Source: Chitinophaga sp. YR573 (GTDB taxonomy: Bacteria; Bacteroidota; Bacteroidia; Chitinophagales; Chitinophagaceae). From it: 64,000 bases of DNA. The stretch lies in the NCBI RefSeq assembly GCF_900110995.1, contig NZ_FOJF01000003.1:1426001-1490000 (forward strand). Reading direction: 5' to 3'. Numbering within the stretch: position 1 is the stretch's first letter; each line of letters starts with the position of its first letter. Of the stretch, positions 1 to 9,162 are shown in pieces. The notes under the pieces are model-generated. The model searched no databases, was not told the DNA's origin, and worked only from the letters and a program-made list of their open reading frames with translations. The position numbers and the translations under genes were made by a program.

Positions 1-1
1 A

Positions 2-1174
2 CCGGTGATATATCTTTTCGATCCACATGCTGATGGTAAACTGCCTTTAAATAAATACAAATCACTGGCGGATACTTACGGCTATATTTTAGTTGGTAGT
101 AATAATTCTAAAAACGGGAACGACTGGTCTGCCACAGAAAACATCTGGAATAATTTATCTGCTGATGTACAAAGCAGGTTAAAGATCGATAGCAACAGGA
201 TTTATACAGGCGGGTTCTCCGGTGGAGCTAAAGTAGCCGGTTATATCGCCTTAAAATATCCCGTTATTAAAGGAGTGATCGTCAACGGTGCAGGTATGCC
301 GGATGGCACCTCTCCTGCTGATTTTAATTTCAGCTACACGGCTATTGCAGGTGAAGGAGATCTGAACCTCACTGATATAGTCGCCTTTTCCAAAGCCCTG
401 GTTAACACCCAAACCAGGCAGCATCTTATTTTCTTTGATGGGAAACATGAATGGGCGCCGGACAGTACTATGAACCTGGCTTTTGCAGGCTTGCAATTGG
501 ATGCTATGCAGAAAAACATCATTCCTAAAAATGAGAAATTCATCAATGACTATATTGAAAAAAGCAAAGAAAGACTGGATACCTTCTATCATGCAAAAAA
601 AATGATAAAAGCTGTACAGGAATGTACGCTCTCCATCAGTTTCCTGGATGGGTTAACTGATAAAGCAACACGGTTTCATGAGAATCTAACATCTCTTACG
701 AATGATCCGCTTTATAAAACTCAGGATAAGATGCAGGAGCAGTTACTTAGTGTAGAACAAAATACAAAAGTCACCTATAGCCAGCATTTTGAACAGGCAG
801 ATATGCCATACTGGGTAAAAACTATTGATCATCTGAAAGCGGGGGCGACTGCTAAAACCACTGAAAGCCCGATGTATCAAAGGTTACTGGCTTATCTGTC
901 ACTGGCATTTTATTCATACAGCAATCATTTTATCACGGGTAATGCAAATCCGGAAGCCCGTTATTTCGTAGAGTTATATAAGTTAGCTGACGCTACCAAT
1001 AGTGAAGCCTGGTATTTTTCTGCTATTCTGGATGCCAGAGAAGGCAGGTCAGATACAGAGAAAGATTTACTGAAAGCGGTGGAAAATGGATTCAGAGATA
1101 AAAACCGGCTGAAGCAACAAAGTGAATTTCAGGGAATCCCTGATCTTACATCTATTGAAAATAAAATGAATTAA
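2..1174 (+). CDS. alpha/beta hydrolase, 5'-truncated by window edge
   Basis: The reading frame is open from the window edge, so the true start lies outside. The visible part has an alpha/beta-hydrolase core: an 'FDPHADG' strand-turn near the N-terminus, a Rossmann-like stretch, and a GFSGG nucleophile elbow (Ser about 70 residues in). The His of the triad may be the one in 'DGKHEW'. The last 250 or so residues are helical, and the end resembles a TPR repeat ('NSEAWYFSAILDAREGRSD'). Similar Bacteroidota proteins are annotated as dienelactone-hydrolase- or PHB-depolymerase-like, but the substrate cannot be read from the sequence. The stop overlaps the stop of the convergent AraC gene by 3 bases (the two stop codons interlock). 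No signal peptide can be judged because the N-terminus is missing. Confidence 0.7.
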   Translation, partial: PVIYLFDPHADGKLPLNKYKSLADTYGYILVGSNNSKNGNDWSATENIWNNLSADVQSRLKIDSNRIYTGGFSGGAKVAGYIALKYPVIKGVIVNGAGMPDGTSPADFNFSYTAIAGEGDLNLTDIVAFSKALVNTQTRQHLIFFDGKHEWAPDSTMNLAFAGLQLDAMQKNIIPKNEKFINDYIEKSKERLDTFYHAKKMIKAVQECTLSISFLDGLTDKATRFHENLTSLTNDPLYKTQDKMQEQLLSVEQNTKVTYSQHFEQADMPYWVKTIDHLKAGATAKTTESPMYQRLLAYLSLAFYSYSNHFITGNANPEARYFVELYKLADATNSEAWYFSAILDAREGRSDTEKDLLKAVENGFRDKNRLKQQSEFQGIPDLTSIENKMN

Positions 1175-2010
1175 GAACGGACTAAATTCCTATACGCTTT
1201 AGGGCTCTTCCCTTTCTGCTTTCTGAAATATTTATTCAAATGACTTTCATCTGTAAAGCCAAATTCATCAGCTATTTCATTTATCCGCTTATCACTGAAT
1301 TTTAAACGATGCTCTATTAACTTTGTTTTATAATTAGTAATATACTGTTGCATCGTTTCATTCGTATGTTTCTTGAAATACCTGCCCAGGTAAGCATTTG
1401 ATATCCTGAAATTATCACTGATACTCTCGGCTTTCAGCTTTTCAGGATAGTAGATATTATGCTGAATATACTGAAGAATATCCATCGCCTTTTCTTCTGT
1501 TGCCACATTCACCTGTTCTGGTAAGTATTTGGCAATATTACGGGCCACGATAATAATCAATGTATTCACCAGTTGATGTATCAGTTCCTGGTTATATAAA
1601 TCCCTGTTTACATATTCACGTATAATAGCTTCCACCATTGGCTTCACCAACGTCTTATCCGGCAAGTTTTTCAAAATACATCCCGGCTGATGATTGGCAT
1701 TCTGAAGAATATATTCCAGCCTGCGGATATTCTCTGATAATAGTCCATTATTCTTGATATAGATATCATTGAACTGAAGAAAGAAAAACTCAGTAGTTGT
1801 AGCTATATCAAAAGAATGACAATCATCAGGTGTCAGCAAAAACATATGCCCCGGCTGATATTTGGATCTGCTGTTGTTGATACACTGCGTACCCGTTCCC
1901 GATTGTATATACACCAATTCGAAGAAACTATGCTTGTGTTCAGTCTCAGGACCTTCGTCAAGGGTAGCGAACTTGATAGAATAAGGCTCGTATAGAATTT
2001 CCTTTATCAT
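1171..2010 (-). CDS. AraC-family transcriptional regulator
   Basis: 279-residue protein with a cupin-like N-terminal sensor ('HKHSFFELVYIQSGTGTQ', about residues 27-45) and a C-terminal pair of AraC helix-turn-helix motifs (about residues 180-275), ending in the usual 'DESHLNKYFRKQKGKSPKAYR' signature. I chose the ATG giving MIKEILYEP; a longer upstream reading adds 32 low-complexity residues that would cover the intergenic region. It is divergent from the oxidoreductase gene with 86 bases between the starts, which suggests that it controls that gene. The ligand is unknown. Its stop interlocks with that of the preceding hydrolase. Confidence 0.88.
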   Translation of the reverse strand: MIKEILYEPYSIKFATLDEGPETEHKHSFFELVYIQSGTGTQCINNSRSKYQPGHMFLLTPDDCHSFDIATTTEFFFLQFNDIYIKNNGLLSENIRRLEYILQNANHQPGCILKNLPDKTLVKPMVEAIIREYVNRDLYNQELIHQLVNTLIIIVARNIAKYLPEQVNVATEEKAMDILQYIQHNIYYPEKLKAESISDNFRISNAYLGRYFKKHTNETMQQYITNYKTKLIEHRLKFSDKRINEIADEFGFTDESHLNKYFRKQKGKSPKAYRNLVRS

Positions 2011-2067
2011 GCTACAAATATACCAAATTATAGAAAACTTATACCATTTATCTGAGTATATACAGTA

Positions 2068-2075
2068 TAAATTTG
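2068..2075 (+). promoter_or_regulatory. putative Bacteroidota -7 box for oxidoreductase gene
   Basis: TAAATTTG matches the Bacteroidota -7 consensus TAnnTTTG exactly and lies 21 bases before the ATG. A weak -33 element (TTTA at 2047-2050, 17-base spacer) precedes it. It sits in the divergent AraC/oxidoreductase spacer, where an AraC binding site would also be expected. Confidence 0.5.
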
Positions 2076-2096
2076 CCTTATCGAAATAATAAAAAT

Positions 2097-3038
2097 ATGA
2101 AAGCAATCACTTTAACAGCACCAGGATCAACAGATAATCTGATCCTGCAAGACATCCCCACTCCTGCTATTAATACAAACGAAGTACTGGTACAGGTGAA
2201 ATCGATCAGTATAAATCCGGTAGATGTGAAAACACGTATAGGCAAGGGCGTATATAGTTACGGAGGCATAAAAAGAGACGCCACATTCATCATAGGCTGG
2301 GATATTTCCGGTATAGTAACAGCATCAAAATCCGATCTTTTTAAAGAAGGAGATGAAGTGTTTGGCATGGTTAATTTTCCCGGTACAGGCAATGCATATG
2401 CAGAATATGTGGCTGCTCCGGTTGCACATCTGGCCTTAAAACCGGCGAACATTTCTCATGAAGAAGCGGCTGCCGGCACGCTTGCTTTACTTACCGCCTG
2501 GCAGGTACTGGTTAGCAATGCTGGTATTAAAGCCGGAGATCGTGTGTTGATTCACGCAGCTTCCGGTGGTGTGGGTCATTATGCAGTGCAGGTGGCAAAA
2601 CATCTGGGGGCTTATGTCATTGGTACCTCTTCTGCTGCTAATAAAGACTTTGTTTTATCACTGGGTGCAGATGAACATATTGACTATAAGTCACAGACAT
2701 TAAAAGACGCTACCAAAGACATTGACTTTGTACTCGACTCCCTGAGTGCAGAAAGCATAGATCAGTCATTAGATGTCATTAAAGACGGTGGGAGGATCAT
2801 CAGCATCCTCACCCAGATTACTGAGACACTGGCACAGAAAGCAAAAGCAAGGAACATCGGTATCAGTTTTATCCTTGTTAAATCCGACGGAGATGATATG
2901 AACACATTAGCCACCCTGTTGAAAAGCGGTAAAATCAAATCTCATGTTTCAAAAAGCTTTGCTTTTAACCAGATGGCAGATGCACATTTGCAGGTGGAAA
3001 GTGGAAGAACAGTTGGTAAAGTTGTAGTGAATATCTAA
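2097..3038 (+). CDS. NADP-dependent zinc-free quinone oxidoreductase-like MDR enzyme
   Basis: 313-residue medium-chain dehydrogenase/reductase of the zinc-independent quinone oxidoreductase type. It has an N-terminal GroES-like domain ('NPVDVKTRIGKGVY', 'GWDISGIVTA') and a Rossmann nucleotide-binding motif in 'HAASGGVGHYAVQVAK' (about residues 150-165). There is no zinc-ligand Cys/His pattern. It probably reduces enones or quinones with NADPH in the cytoplasm. I preferred the ATG at 2097 because the upstream TTG reading runs into the -7 box. Its divergence from an AraC regulator suggests inducible expression, for example by an electrophile (inference). Confidence 0.85.
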   Translation: MKAITLTAPGSTDNLILQDIPTPAINTNEVLVQVKSISINPVDVKTRIGKGVYSYGGIKRDATFIIGWDISGIVTASKSDLFKEGDEVFGMVNFPGTGNAYAEYVAAPVAHLALKPANISHEEAAAGTLALLTAWQVLVSNAGIKAGDRVLIHAASGGVGHYAVQVAKHLGAYVIGTSSAANKDFVLSLGADEHIDYKSQTLKDATKDIDFVLDSLSAESIDQSLDVIKDGGRIISILTQITETLAQKAKARNIGISFILVKSDGDDMNTLATLLKSGKIKSHVSKSFAFNQMADAHLQVESGRTVGKVVVNI

Positions 3039-3056
3039 ATAATAAATTTATAGCTT

Positions 3057-3100
3057 GTCCCCCAGGTACTGTTTAAAACAGCATCTGGGGGACTTTATTT
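3057..3100 (+). terminator. intrinsic terminator after oxidoreductase gene
   Basis: A 9-bp perfect stem (GTCCCCCAG / CTGGGGGAC) encloses a second small palindrome (CTGTTT-A-AAACAG) and is followed by TTTATTTT. The 20 bases at 3063-3082 are identical to the loop of the terminator at 4954-5000. Confidence 0.85.
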
Positions 3101-3227
3101 TACCATTAATCCTTGTTTTTTTATATATTTAAAATCAATATGGGACAATAATTATTTCTAACACATTTATACCTAGGGTTTTATATCCCTGTACAATACA
3201 TTCAATTAACCTATAAACAAACTATTC

Positions 3228-4928
3228 ATGAAGCAAATTGTTCTTGCTTTTCTTCTGATTGTCAGCCTGGATGCTACGGCACAGATAGTGAAAAAGAAAC
3301 CTGTTCGTAAAGTAACAAAAGCAGATAGTACTAAAGTGACAGCTACCGGAAAGCCTCAGGCAGAGGCAATTGCAGAGACCCAAGTGGAAGAGGAAGCACC
3401 TGTTATGGAAGAGATGGTAGCAATTGTAGAAGCTCCGATATCTGATAACTCTTCCCGTACTTTTAGTGATGGTGATGGTTTATATTATCTTTCTGAAAGC
3501 TTTTCAGAGAAAGGTATCAGCATAGTTTACAAAGGAGACTATAGTAACAGGGTTTATGCTATTATAGAAACCGCTACTAAAAAGAAATTAACACCTTTTA
3601 TTTTTGAAAATATCCGGGCTTCTTTTTATGGTGCTAATAATACGGCCGTTGTAACAGTTAATGGAAAATCAGGTACCATTAATTCAAAAGGACAAATGAT
3701 AATTCCATGTATTTACGATCTGTTAAACAGTTTTACTATGGATGATCAAACCTATTATATTGCTACTCTCAAAAATAAGGTGGGTATTATTACGGAAACA
3801 AGTGAAATTATTTTTCCTTTTGAATACACCCGCCTGGAAAAAGCCTATCACGATAAGCCCAATATATTCCTGGCTCAAAAGGGGGATCTTTATGGTCTTG
3901 TAAATGTAGCGAGTAAAAAGATAGTAGTTCCGATTGAGTACAGTAGTATCAACACTGATAGTGATGATTATTTGCGGGTAGCAAAGGATAATCTATATAC
4001 GCTTATTAACTGGAACGGTAAACCGTCGTTTAAAAACTGGTATAGTTATTTAAATATCTATGATGACTTTGCTATTGCTGAACTAAATGGACACATGGGG
4101 GTAATTGATTTGTCGGAAAATAAACTGCTGCCGTTTGAGTATGATAAACTGGAACGAATAAACAGTAATACTGAGCGGGTTTATAATTTCATCGGCCTTA
4201 AAGATGGCAAATATGGCATGTGTAGTATGAATGGTAATGTAATTATTCCTTTTGAATATGATCGGTTATCTAAAACTTATTCTTCTTTTATCAGCGGCAC
4301 AAAAAATGGATTGAAAGGCCTGTTTGATTTAAGCGGTAAAGTAATATTACCGTTTGATTACGGCGTTGTTAATGTTGGGGAAAAAGCTATTCTACTCAAG
4401 AAAGAGAATAAATATGGTATCATCAAGAGGGACCTGACTGTTATGCTTCCTATGAAATATGATTACATTAAAACTATTTCGATGAATGATTCTTATAATA
4501 CTTATTACCTGGTTATGCTGGATGGGAAAACCGGGATTTGCAACAGCAGTGGTAAAATGGTGCTGGACGTATTATATGATGATCTGCTCTCTTACAATCC
4601 GAATGGTCGCAATAGCGATTCTTACAGATCTCCTTTTATAGCTGTTAAAAAAGGTAAGTATGGTGTAGTAGAAAGCAGTGAGGATGCAGATAGCAAAATA
4701 ATTATTCCTTTCGAATATGATGAGCTGGATTATATAAATAGCTATCTCGTAATAGCTAGAAAGAATGGTAAATATGGTATCCGCACTATTTATGAAAATA
4801 CAATAGTACTCCCATTTGAATATCAGTCGTTAAGCAATAAAGGAGGCAACCTTGTAGGGTATAAAGGTACTTTTGAACAGTATAGGGTGTATGGGAAAAC
4901 TGTAACACCTGTAAGCAGCAGTAAATAA
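3228..4928 (+). CDS. WG-repeat secreted protein
   Basis: 566 residues. The N-terminal signal peptide ends near 'SLDATAQ', followed by a Lys/Thr/Glu-rich linker to about residue 75. The rest is made of WG (KWG-type) repeats of roughly 40-50 residues, with recurring 'GKYG' and 'IIPFEYD' units (for example 'GLKDGKYGMCSMNGNVIIPF'), about nine in all. WG repeats form beta structures in bacterial surface or periplasmic proteins, usually of unknown function; no catalytic motif is visible. It appears to be a single-gene unit: it has its own terminator, and another one precedes it. Confidence 0.85.
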   Translation: MKQIVLAFLLIVSLDATAQIVKKKPVRKVTKADSTKVTATGKPQAEAIAETQVEEEAPVMEEMVAIVEAPISDNSSRTFSDGDGLYYLSESFSEKGISIVYKGDYSNRVYAIIETATKKKLTPFIFENIRASFYGANNTAVVTVNGKSGTINSKGQMIIPCIYDLLNSFTMDDQTYYIATLKNKVGIITETSEIIFPFEYTRLEKAYHDKPNIFLAQKGDLYGLVNVASKKIVVPIEYSSINTDSDDYLRVAKDNLYTLINWNGKPSFKNWYSYLNIYDDFAIAELNGHMGVIDLSENKLLPFEYDKLERINSNTERVYNFIGLKDGKYGMCSMNGNVIIPFEYDRLSKTYSSFISGTKNGLKGLFDLSGKVILPFDYGVVNVGEKAILLKKENKYGIIKRDLTVMLPMKYDYIKTISMNDSYNTYYLVMLDGKTGICNSSGKMVLDVLYDDLLSYNPNGRNSDSYRSPFIAVKKGKYGVVESSEDADSKIIIPFEYDELDYINSYLVIARKNGKYGIRTIYENTIVLPFEYQSLSNKGGNLVGYKGTFEQYRVYGKTVTPVSSSK

Positions 4929-4953
4929 CGGTAATATAGTAAATGATAAAATA

Positions 4954-5000
4954 AAGTCCCTCAGGTACTGTTTAAAACAGCGCCTGGGGACTTTGTTTTA
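4954..5000 (+). terminator. intrinsic terminator after WG-repeat gene
   Basis: AAAGTCCC-T-CAGG pairs with CCTG-GGGACTTT (one bulged T) and is followed by GTTTTA. The loop is the same 20-base block found in the terminator at 3057-3100. Confidence 0.8.
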
Positions 5001-5044
5001 ATAAAGACTTTAAAGCACCCCGGTAATTATCAGAGCAGAAGTGT

Positions 5045-5590
5045 TCATGAGGACACCATCTGCCAAATCCCCGGATAGTCTACTACAAAGCCATCCTCAT
5101 TTGTTTGAATCATAGATGTGAACCCTTTATTTATATTCTCATATTTATACAGGCCCTTACCCATATTAGTGTAATTTTGCGTCACGGCTTTGAACATATC
5201 CTCCGGCAGATCGAAATAGACAACTGTTATCTCTTCCTTTTTACCTTCTGTCAGCTTCAATCTTTTGATAGGTAAAGTATTTGTAAATGGTGTCAGGGAT
5301 ATATCGACATCAATAGCATTATCAAGATCAGGGTAATATTTCCCCTGCAGATCATACCATTTACCATTCTTCTTTTCCAGGAAAAGTTTAAAACTCTTCT
5401 CCGCTTTCACCTCGATCGCTACTGAAATAATATGCCAGTTATAATCCATTACAAGCTCATAAGATACCTGCAACGGATGATTTTTTAATGCTCCGGTAAT
5501 TTTCCCCTTTGCCCGGTATTCTCCATTGTATTCAATAGAAAGCATCTCCGTAGTACTAAGAAGATCACTTTGCCAGACTACCTGTTTCAT
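5045..5590 (-). CDS. putative glycolipid-binding family protein
   Basis: 181 residues, no signal peptide. It matches the pattern of the putative glycolipid-binding family (PA1994-like): an N-terminal Trp-centred strand, 'YELVMDYNWHIISVAIEV', and the hallmark 'DVDISLTPFTNTLPIKRL' about two thirds of the way along. The fold is a closed beta-barrel, and no enzymatic activity has been established for the family to my knowledge. I start at MKQVVWQSD because the family begins there; eight residues upstream are probably untranslated. It is separated from the mannan operon by a terminator at 5645-5674, so it is probably transcribed independently of it. Confidence 0.75.
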   Translation of the reverse strand: MKQVVWQSDLLSTTEMLSIEYNGEYRAKGKITGALKNHPLQVSYELVMDYNWHIISVAIEVKAEKSFKLFLEKKNGKWYDLQGKYYPDLDNAIDVDISLTPFTNTLPIKRLKLTEGKKEEITVVYFDLPEDMFKAVTQNYTNMGKGLYKYENINKGFTSMIQTNEDGFVVDYPGIWQMVSS

Positions 5591-5644
5591 ATACAGATCT
5601 TTGTTAAGTAACAAAATCAGGTGGGAAATGTTGTTTACAAAACA

Positions 5645-5674
5645 AAAATCCCGGCTGCAAATGCAACCGGGACT
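5645..5674 (-). terminator. intrinsic terminator of the mannan operon
   Basis: On the minus strand, AGTCCCGG / CCGGGATT forms the stem around a 12-base loop and is followed by a T-run (TTTTTG). It lies 32 bases beyond the GH130 stop. Confidence 0.75.
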
Positions 5675-5705
5675 ATTTTAGAACACCATTCCCCAAAATG
5701 ATTCG

Positions 5706-6878
5706 TTATATAACACTAATTCCGTTATTCTCAATGATACTATTGATAGTCTTCACAGAAGCAGCAGAGCGCAAACCATCTTCCGGTGTATTCACTGCAT
5801 AATCCACCAGTCTGTCGATAGTAGAAGTAGCCACATGCATACGGGTATCTGATGATGCATAATAGATAAACACATTACCGTTATCATCAGCAATCCAGCC
5901 ATTACTAAAAAGCACATTGGATACATCTCCTACCCTTTCCTCTCCTTCCGGTGCCATGAAATAGCCTGTAGGTTTGTGGATCACTTTGGTAACGTCCTTC
6001 AGGTCGGTCACGAACATATACAAAACATAACGAAGACCCGCAGCGGTATTACGCACGCCATGAGCCAGGTGTAACCAGCCTATGGATGTTTTGATCGGTG
6101 CAGGGCCTAAACCGTTCTTTCCTTCATATACGGTGTGATATACCTTAGGATTGATTACCATTTCTTCGTGAATCACTGCATTCTCTATGTTGTCTGCCAG
6201 GCCGAAACCAATACCGCCACCATTGCCGGTACTGATAAAACCATCCTGCGGACGGGTGTAGAATGCATATTTCCCCTGTACGAATTCAGGATGCAACACC
6301 ACATTTCGTTGTTGAGGAGAAGGTGTTATCAGATCAGGCAACCGTTCCCACTGAAGCAGATCTTTAGTCCGCACAATACCACATTGCGCCACAGCTGCCG
6401 ACTGATCACCAGGGGCAGCAGCAGGGTCCCGTCTTTCTGTACAGAAAAGGCCATATATCCAGCCATCTTCATGCTGTACCAGGCGTATATCATAGACATT
6501 TGTATCTGGTTCCGCAGTTTCAGGTAATTGCACCGGGTAATCCCAGAAACGGAAATTATCAATACCATTATCACTTTCTGCCACAGCAAAGAATGATTTA
6601 CGGTCAATCCCTTCTACCCTGGCTACCATTACATATTTATCCTTGTATTTGATAGCACCGGCGTTAAATACACCGTTAATGCCAAACCGTTCCATCAGAA
6701 GAGGATTGGAGGATTCCCGGAGATCATAGCGCCAGAATATAGGTGTGTGAGCTGCTGTCAGTACAGGATACATATACCTGTCGTAAATACCGTTGCCCAA
6801 TGGCTCTTTTCGGTTAGGTCTGGTTAACAGCTCTTCTGATGCCTGTTGTAATGCATGCAGTCGCTTTTCAAAATTCAT
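5706..6878 (-). CDS. GH130 4-O-beta-D-mannosyl-D-glucose phosphorylase
   Basis: 390 residues, cytoplasmic (no signal peptide). It is strikingly similar to known GH130 mannosylglucose phosphorylases (Bacteroides fragilis MGP type): 'RYMYPVLTAAHTPIFWRYDL', 'ATNVYD'-like 'TNVYDIRL' containing the catalytic Asp, 'QQRNVVLHPEFVQGKYAFYTRPQDGF', 'HLAHGVRNTAAGLRYVLYMF', and 'SNVLFSNGWIADD'. The enzyme phosphorolyses Man-beta-1,4-Glc to mannose 1-phosphate and glucose, the last step of the mannobiose epimerase/phosphorylase pathway. It is the last gene of the SusCD operon, 54 bases behind the GH26 gene. The epimerase that produces its substrate from mannobiose is not in the window. GH130 mannobiose phosphorylase is a less likely alternative. 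Confidence 0.92.
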   Translation of the reverse strand: MNFEKRLHALQQASEELLTRPNRKEPLGNGIYDRYMYPVLTAAHTPIFWRYDLRESSNPLLMERFGINGVFNAGAIKYKDKYVMVARVEGIDRKSFFAVAESDNGIDNFRFWDYPVQLPETAEPDTNVYDIRLVQHEDGWIYGLFCTERRDPAAAPGDQSAAVAQCGIVRTKDLLQWERLPDLITPSPQQRNVVLHPEFVQGKYAFYTRPQDGFISTGNGGGIGFGLADNIENAVIHEEMVINPKVYHTVYEGKNGLGPAPIKTSIGWLHLAHGVRNTAAGLRYVLYMFVTDLKDVTKVIHKPTGYFMAPEGEERVGDVSNVLFSNGWIADDNGNVFIYYASSDTRMHVATSTIDRLVDYAVNTPEDGLRSAASVKTINSIIENNGISVI

Positions 6879-6932
6879 ATACTTACTTTTGTTGCCTTAC
6901 GGCAGTTTAGATTTCTGGTACCAGGTAAAGAA

Positions 6933-8075
6933 TCATAACGGAGCATACAAATCCAATGCTGCTGATTCTTTTTCAAACAATGTTTTATCTTGCTTATAAA
7001 ACTCTATAAAGTCATTCGCGGATACCTGACCTGCATAGGGTACATAATAATGCATCCTTTTCATATACTCATTGTATCCTGCATTACGCCACAACAGCGT
7101 ATAAGCTATCCTGTTATTTCCAATAGCATCCAGTAACGTCTTCGTCCACCAGTTGGCATATGGGATCTGTTCATACCCTGTTTCCGCCAGTGCTGATATT
7201 TTATTCTTCTCCGTGGCAATGCTGTCCAGCAATGCCAGTTGCCTGTTTGTATTTTTCACGAACCAGTCGTTTTTCTGCGGATCATCATATTGATAGGTAT
7301 CGAAGCTAACTACGTCCACCATATCATCTCCCGGGTAACGGGCCAGGAATTCCTGTTTTGTAAATTCTCCTGCCGTATTATACACGTATAAAAGGTTATG
7401 CAGGTGTTTCTCCTGTTGCAGATAATAAATAGTAAATCTCCACAGCGTAATAAATTCCTGTTCTGAGCATGCATTGCGTCCCCACCAGAACCAGTTGCCG
7501 GTCAGCTCATGAAAAGGACGGAAAAGGATAGGAATAGCCTCTCCTTTGGTACCTTTGAGTGACTTGATATAAATGGCTGCTTTATCAAGCCAGCCTTTAT
7601 ATAATTCATAATTGGTTCCACCGGGTAAAATGCTGGTAACGGTACCATGTGTGGTATCCCAGGCCCCTTTGGTAGCTCCTGCAGGACTGGGCATATGCCA
7701 GCTCAGGGTAATAACGCCTCCTCTCTCATATCCCTGCTGTATATATTGGCGCATCTTTTTAAATGGTACACCATCCAGGTCTGTATCATGGTCTGATTCA
7801 ATCCCACTAAGGTCCCAACCATACAGCGCAGGATAGTCCCCAGTCACTTCCTTCACATCGCTGTTACCTTCTTTATATTTCCAGTTAACACCATAAGCCA
7901 GATCATCCTGATGACCAAACAAAAACCCTTTCTCCGGTAGCTTTTTCAGATGGCTGTACAGGTTTATTGTTTCTACAGTAGCCTGCTTATCGGAGGGTAA
8001 CTCCTGGCCTGCCACCGGAATACCGGCGGCAGTTAATCCCAGGCCCATAATGATGCTATAAAAAGTTCTTGTCAT
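6933..8075 (-). CDS. GH26 endo-beta-1,4-mannanase
   Basis: 380 residues with a signal peptide ending near 'GIPVAGQ' (residue 24), so it is exported. It is a GH26 (beta/alpha)8 enzyme: 'GHQDDLAYG' near residue 54, 'ITLSWHMPSPAG' near 122, general acid/base Glu190 in 'RPFHELTGNWFWWG', and nucleophile Glu298 in 'ALAETGYE'. It cuts internal beta-1,4-mannosidic bonds of mannan or glucomannan. I start at MTRTFYS because the longer reading overlaps the upstream stop and spoils the signal peptide; this leaves 10 bases to the surface lipoprotein gene and suggests translational coupling. There is no lipobox, so it is probably periplasmic. Confidence 0.92.
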   Translation of the reverse strand: MTRTFYSIIMGLGLTAAGIPVAGQELPSDKQATVETINLYSHLKKLPEKGFLFGHQDDLAYGVNWKYKEGNSDVKEVTGDYPALYGWDLSGIESDHDTDLDGVPFKKMRQYIQQGYERGGVITLSWHMPSPAGATKGAWDTTHGTVTSILPGGTNYELYKGWLDKAAIYIKSLKGTKGEAIPILFRPFHELTGNWFWWGRNACSEQEFITLWRFTIYYLQQEKHLHNLLYVYNTAGEFTKQEFLARYPGDDMVDVVSFDTYQYDDPQKNDWFVKNTNRQLALLDSIATEKNKISALAETGYEQIPYANWWTKTLLDAIGNNRIAYTLLWRNAGYNEYMKRMHYYVPYAGQVSANDFIEFYKQDKTLFEKESAALDLYAPL

Positions 8076-8085
8076 GCTATTTCTT

Positions 8086-9123
8086 TTAGAATAACCCGAA
8101 GTCGTCAATATATATCAGGCTGTTATTATTGCTGAATTCCTGTATGGTGATATTGGTGAGAGAAGAAGGACTTCCCAGTTGACTGAAAGGAATGGTGTAA
8201 TCTGTCCAAGACCCTTCTGATAAAGCCAGTAAAACACTGGTGCCGCCAACGCCGTTAATGTAAAGTTTTACCTGCATCCCTTTTGTACCACTGCCACCAT
8301 AGATAGACACTTTGATGCCCTGATAGCTGCTCACATCCAATGTACTTGCACACTGAAATCCACCATAACCACCAGTGTATTGTACTTTGATCGAATTACT
8401 TCCTCTCTTCGCCTGTTCTGTGCTGCCCAGTGTCATATCAGAGCTCCAGTTACCAAACCACCAGTTTGCATTGGCTGCATCATCATACAAAATATAACTG
8501 AACCCGTATGCATTGGCAGATTTGGTAGTACCACCGGTAGCTGTTGTTACGTAGATGTATCCCGGTACAACGCTGGTGGGCACTGTTATCTGTATAGTAG
8601 TGTCTGTGCTGGCAACGATCGTTGCTTCCAGGCTACCGATCTTTACACTTTGCAGGTTCTGGAACCAGTTACCCGTGATGGTCACCGTTGTACCGGCATC
8701 ACCGGTTGCGGGATCAAAAGAAGAAATGACCGGAGCTGGTATCTGAACTGTAAAAGTGAAATCTGCCTGACCATATTTGGTGATCACACTTACTTTACCG
8801 GTTACAGAATCTGCTATTTCAGCAGGTATCTGTACTGTAACGGTAGAGTCAGTAGCATAAAAATCAGTAGATGCTACCGCCAGATTGTTAAAGTATACTT
8901 TCTGTGTAGTAGCCAGGTGCGCACCTTTTATCTCCACCCATTCCGACAAAGCGCCGGTACTAATACTAGTAGTACGATCAGTGGTGGTAGTAACGGCATT
9001 GATAACAGGTACACTGGTATCAGTGCTTGCATCTTTTTTACAACTGGTAAAACATAAGCTGATATAGAGCACCGCGAACAACCTTACAATAAGATGTTGA
9101 CGGATGATGATAAGTTGTTTCAT
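8086..9123 (-). CDS. TIG-domain surface glycan-binding lipoprotein (SusE position)
   Basis: 345 residues. A lipoprotein signal with lipobox 'FTSC' (Cys28) is followed by two IPT/TIG immunoglobulin-like domains (about 38-128 and 129-208) and a C-terminal jelly-roll domain rich in aromatic and Gly residues (about 210-345, 'NANWWFGNWSSDM'). This matches the layout of surface glycan-binding proteins placed directly after SusD, where the TIG domains act as spacers and the C-terminal domain binds the glycan. The mannan specificity is inferred from the operon. The gene is 39 bases downstream of susD and 10 bases upstream of the GH26 start. Confidence 0.82.
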   Translation of the reverse strand: MKQLIIIRQHLIVRLFAVLYISLCFTSCKKDASTDTSVPVINAVTTTTDRTTSISTGALSEWVEIKGAHLATTQKVYFNNLAVASTDFYATDSTVTVQIPAEIADSVTGKVSVITKYGQADFTFTVQIPAPVISSFDPATGDAGTTVTITGNWFQNLQSVKIGSLEATIVASTDTTIQITVPTSVVPGYIYVTTATGGTTKSANAYGFSYILYDDAANANWWFGNWSSDMTLGSTEQAKRGSNSIKVQYTGGYGGFQCASTLDVSSYQGIKVSIYGGSGTKGMQVKLYINGVGGTSVLLALSEGSWTDYTIPFSQLGSPSSLTNITIQEFSNNNSLIYIDDFGLF

Positions 9124-9162
9124 TGAAAAAGATTTATGATGTTCTTACAATATATCCTAAGC

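Noticed and set aside
251..592. 113-codon antisense frame in the first hydrolase gene
   Set aside because: Shadow of a conserved hydrolase frame; composition not protein-like.
2073..2096. Upstream TTG start for the oxidoreductase
   Set aside because: It begins inside the -7 box and adds residues not typical of the family.
6135..6527. 130-codon plus-strand frame inside the GH130 gene
   Set aside because: Antisense to a strongly conserved phosphorylase; no recognisable protein.
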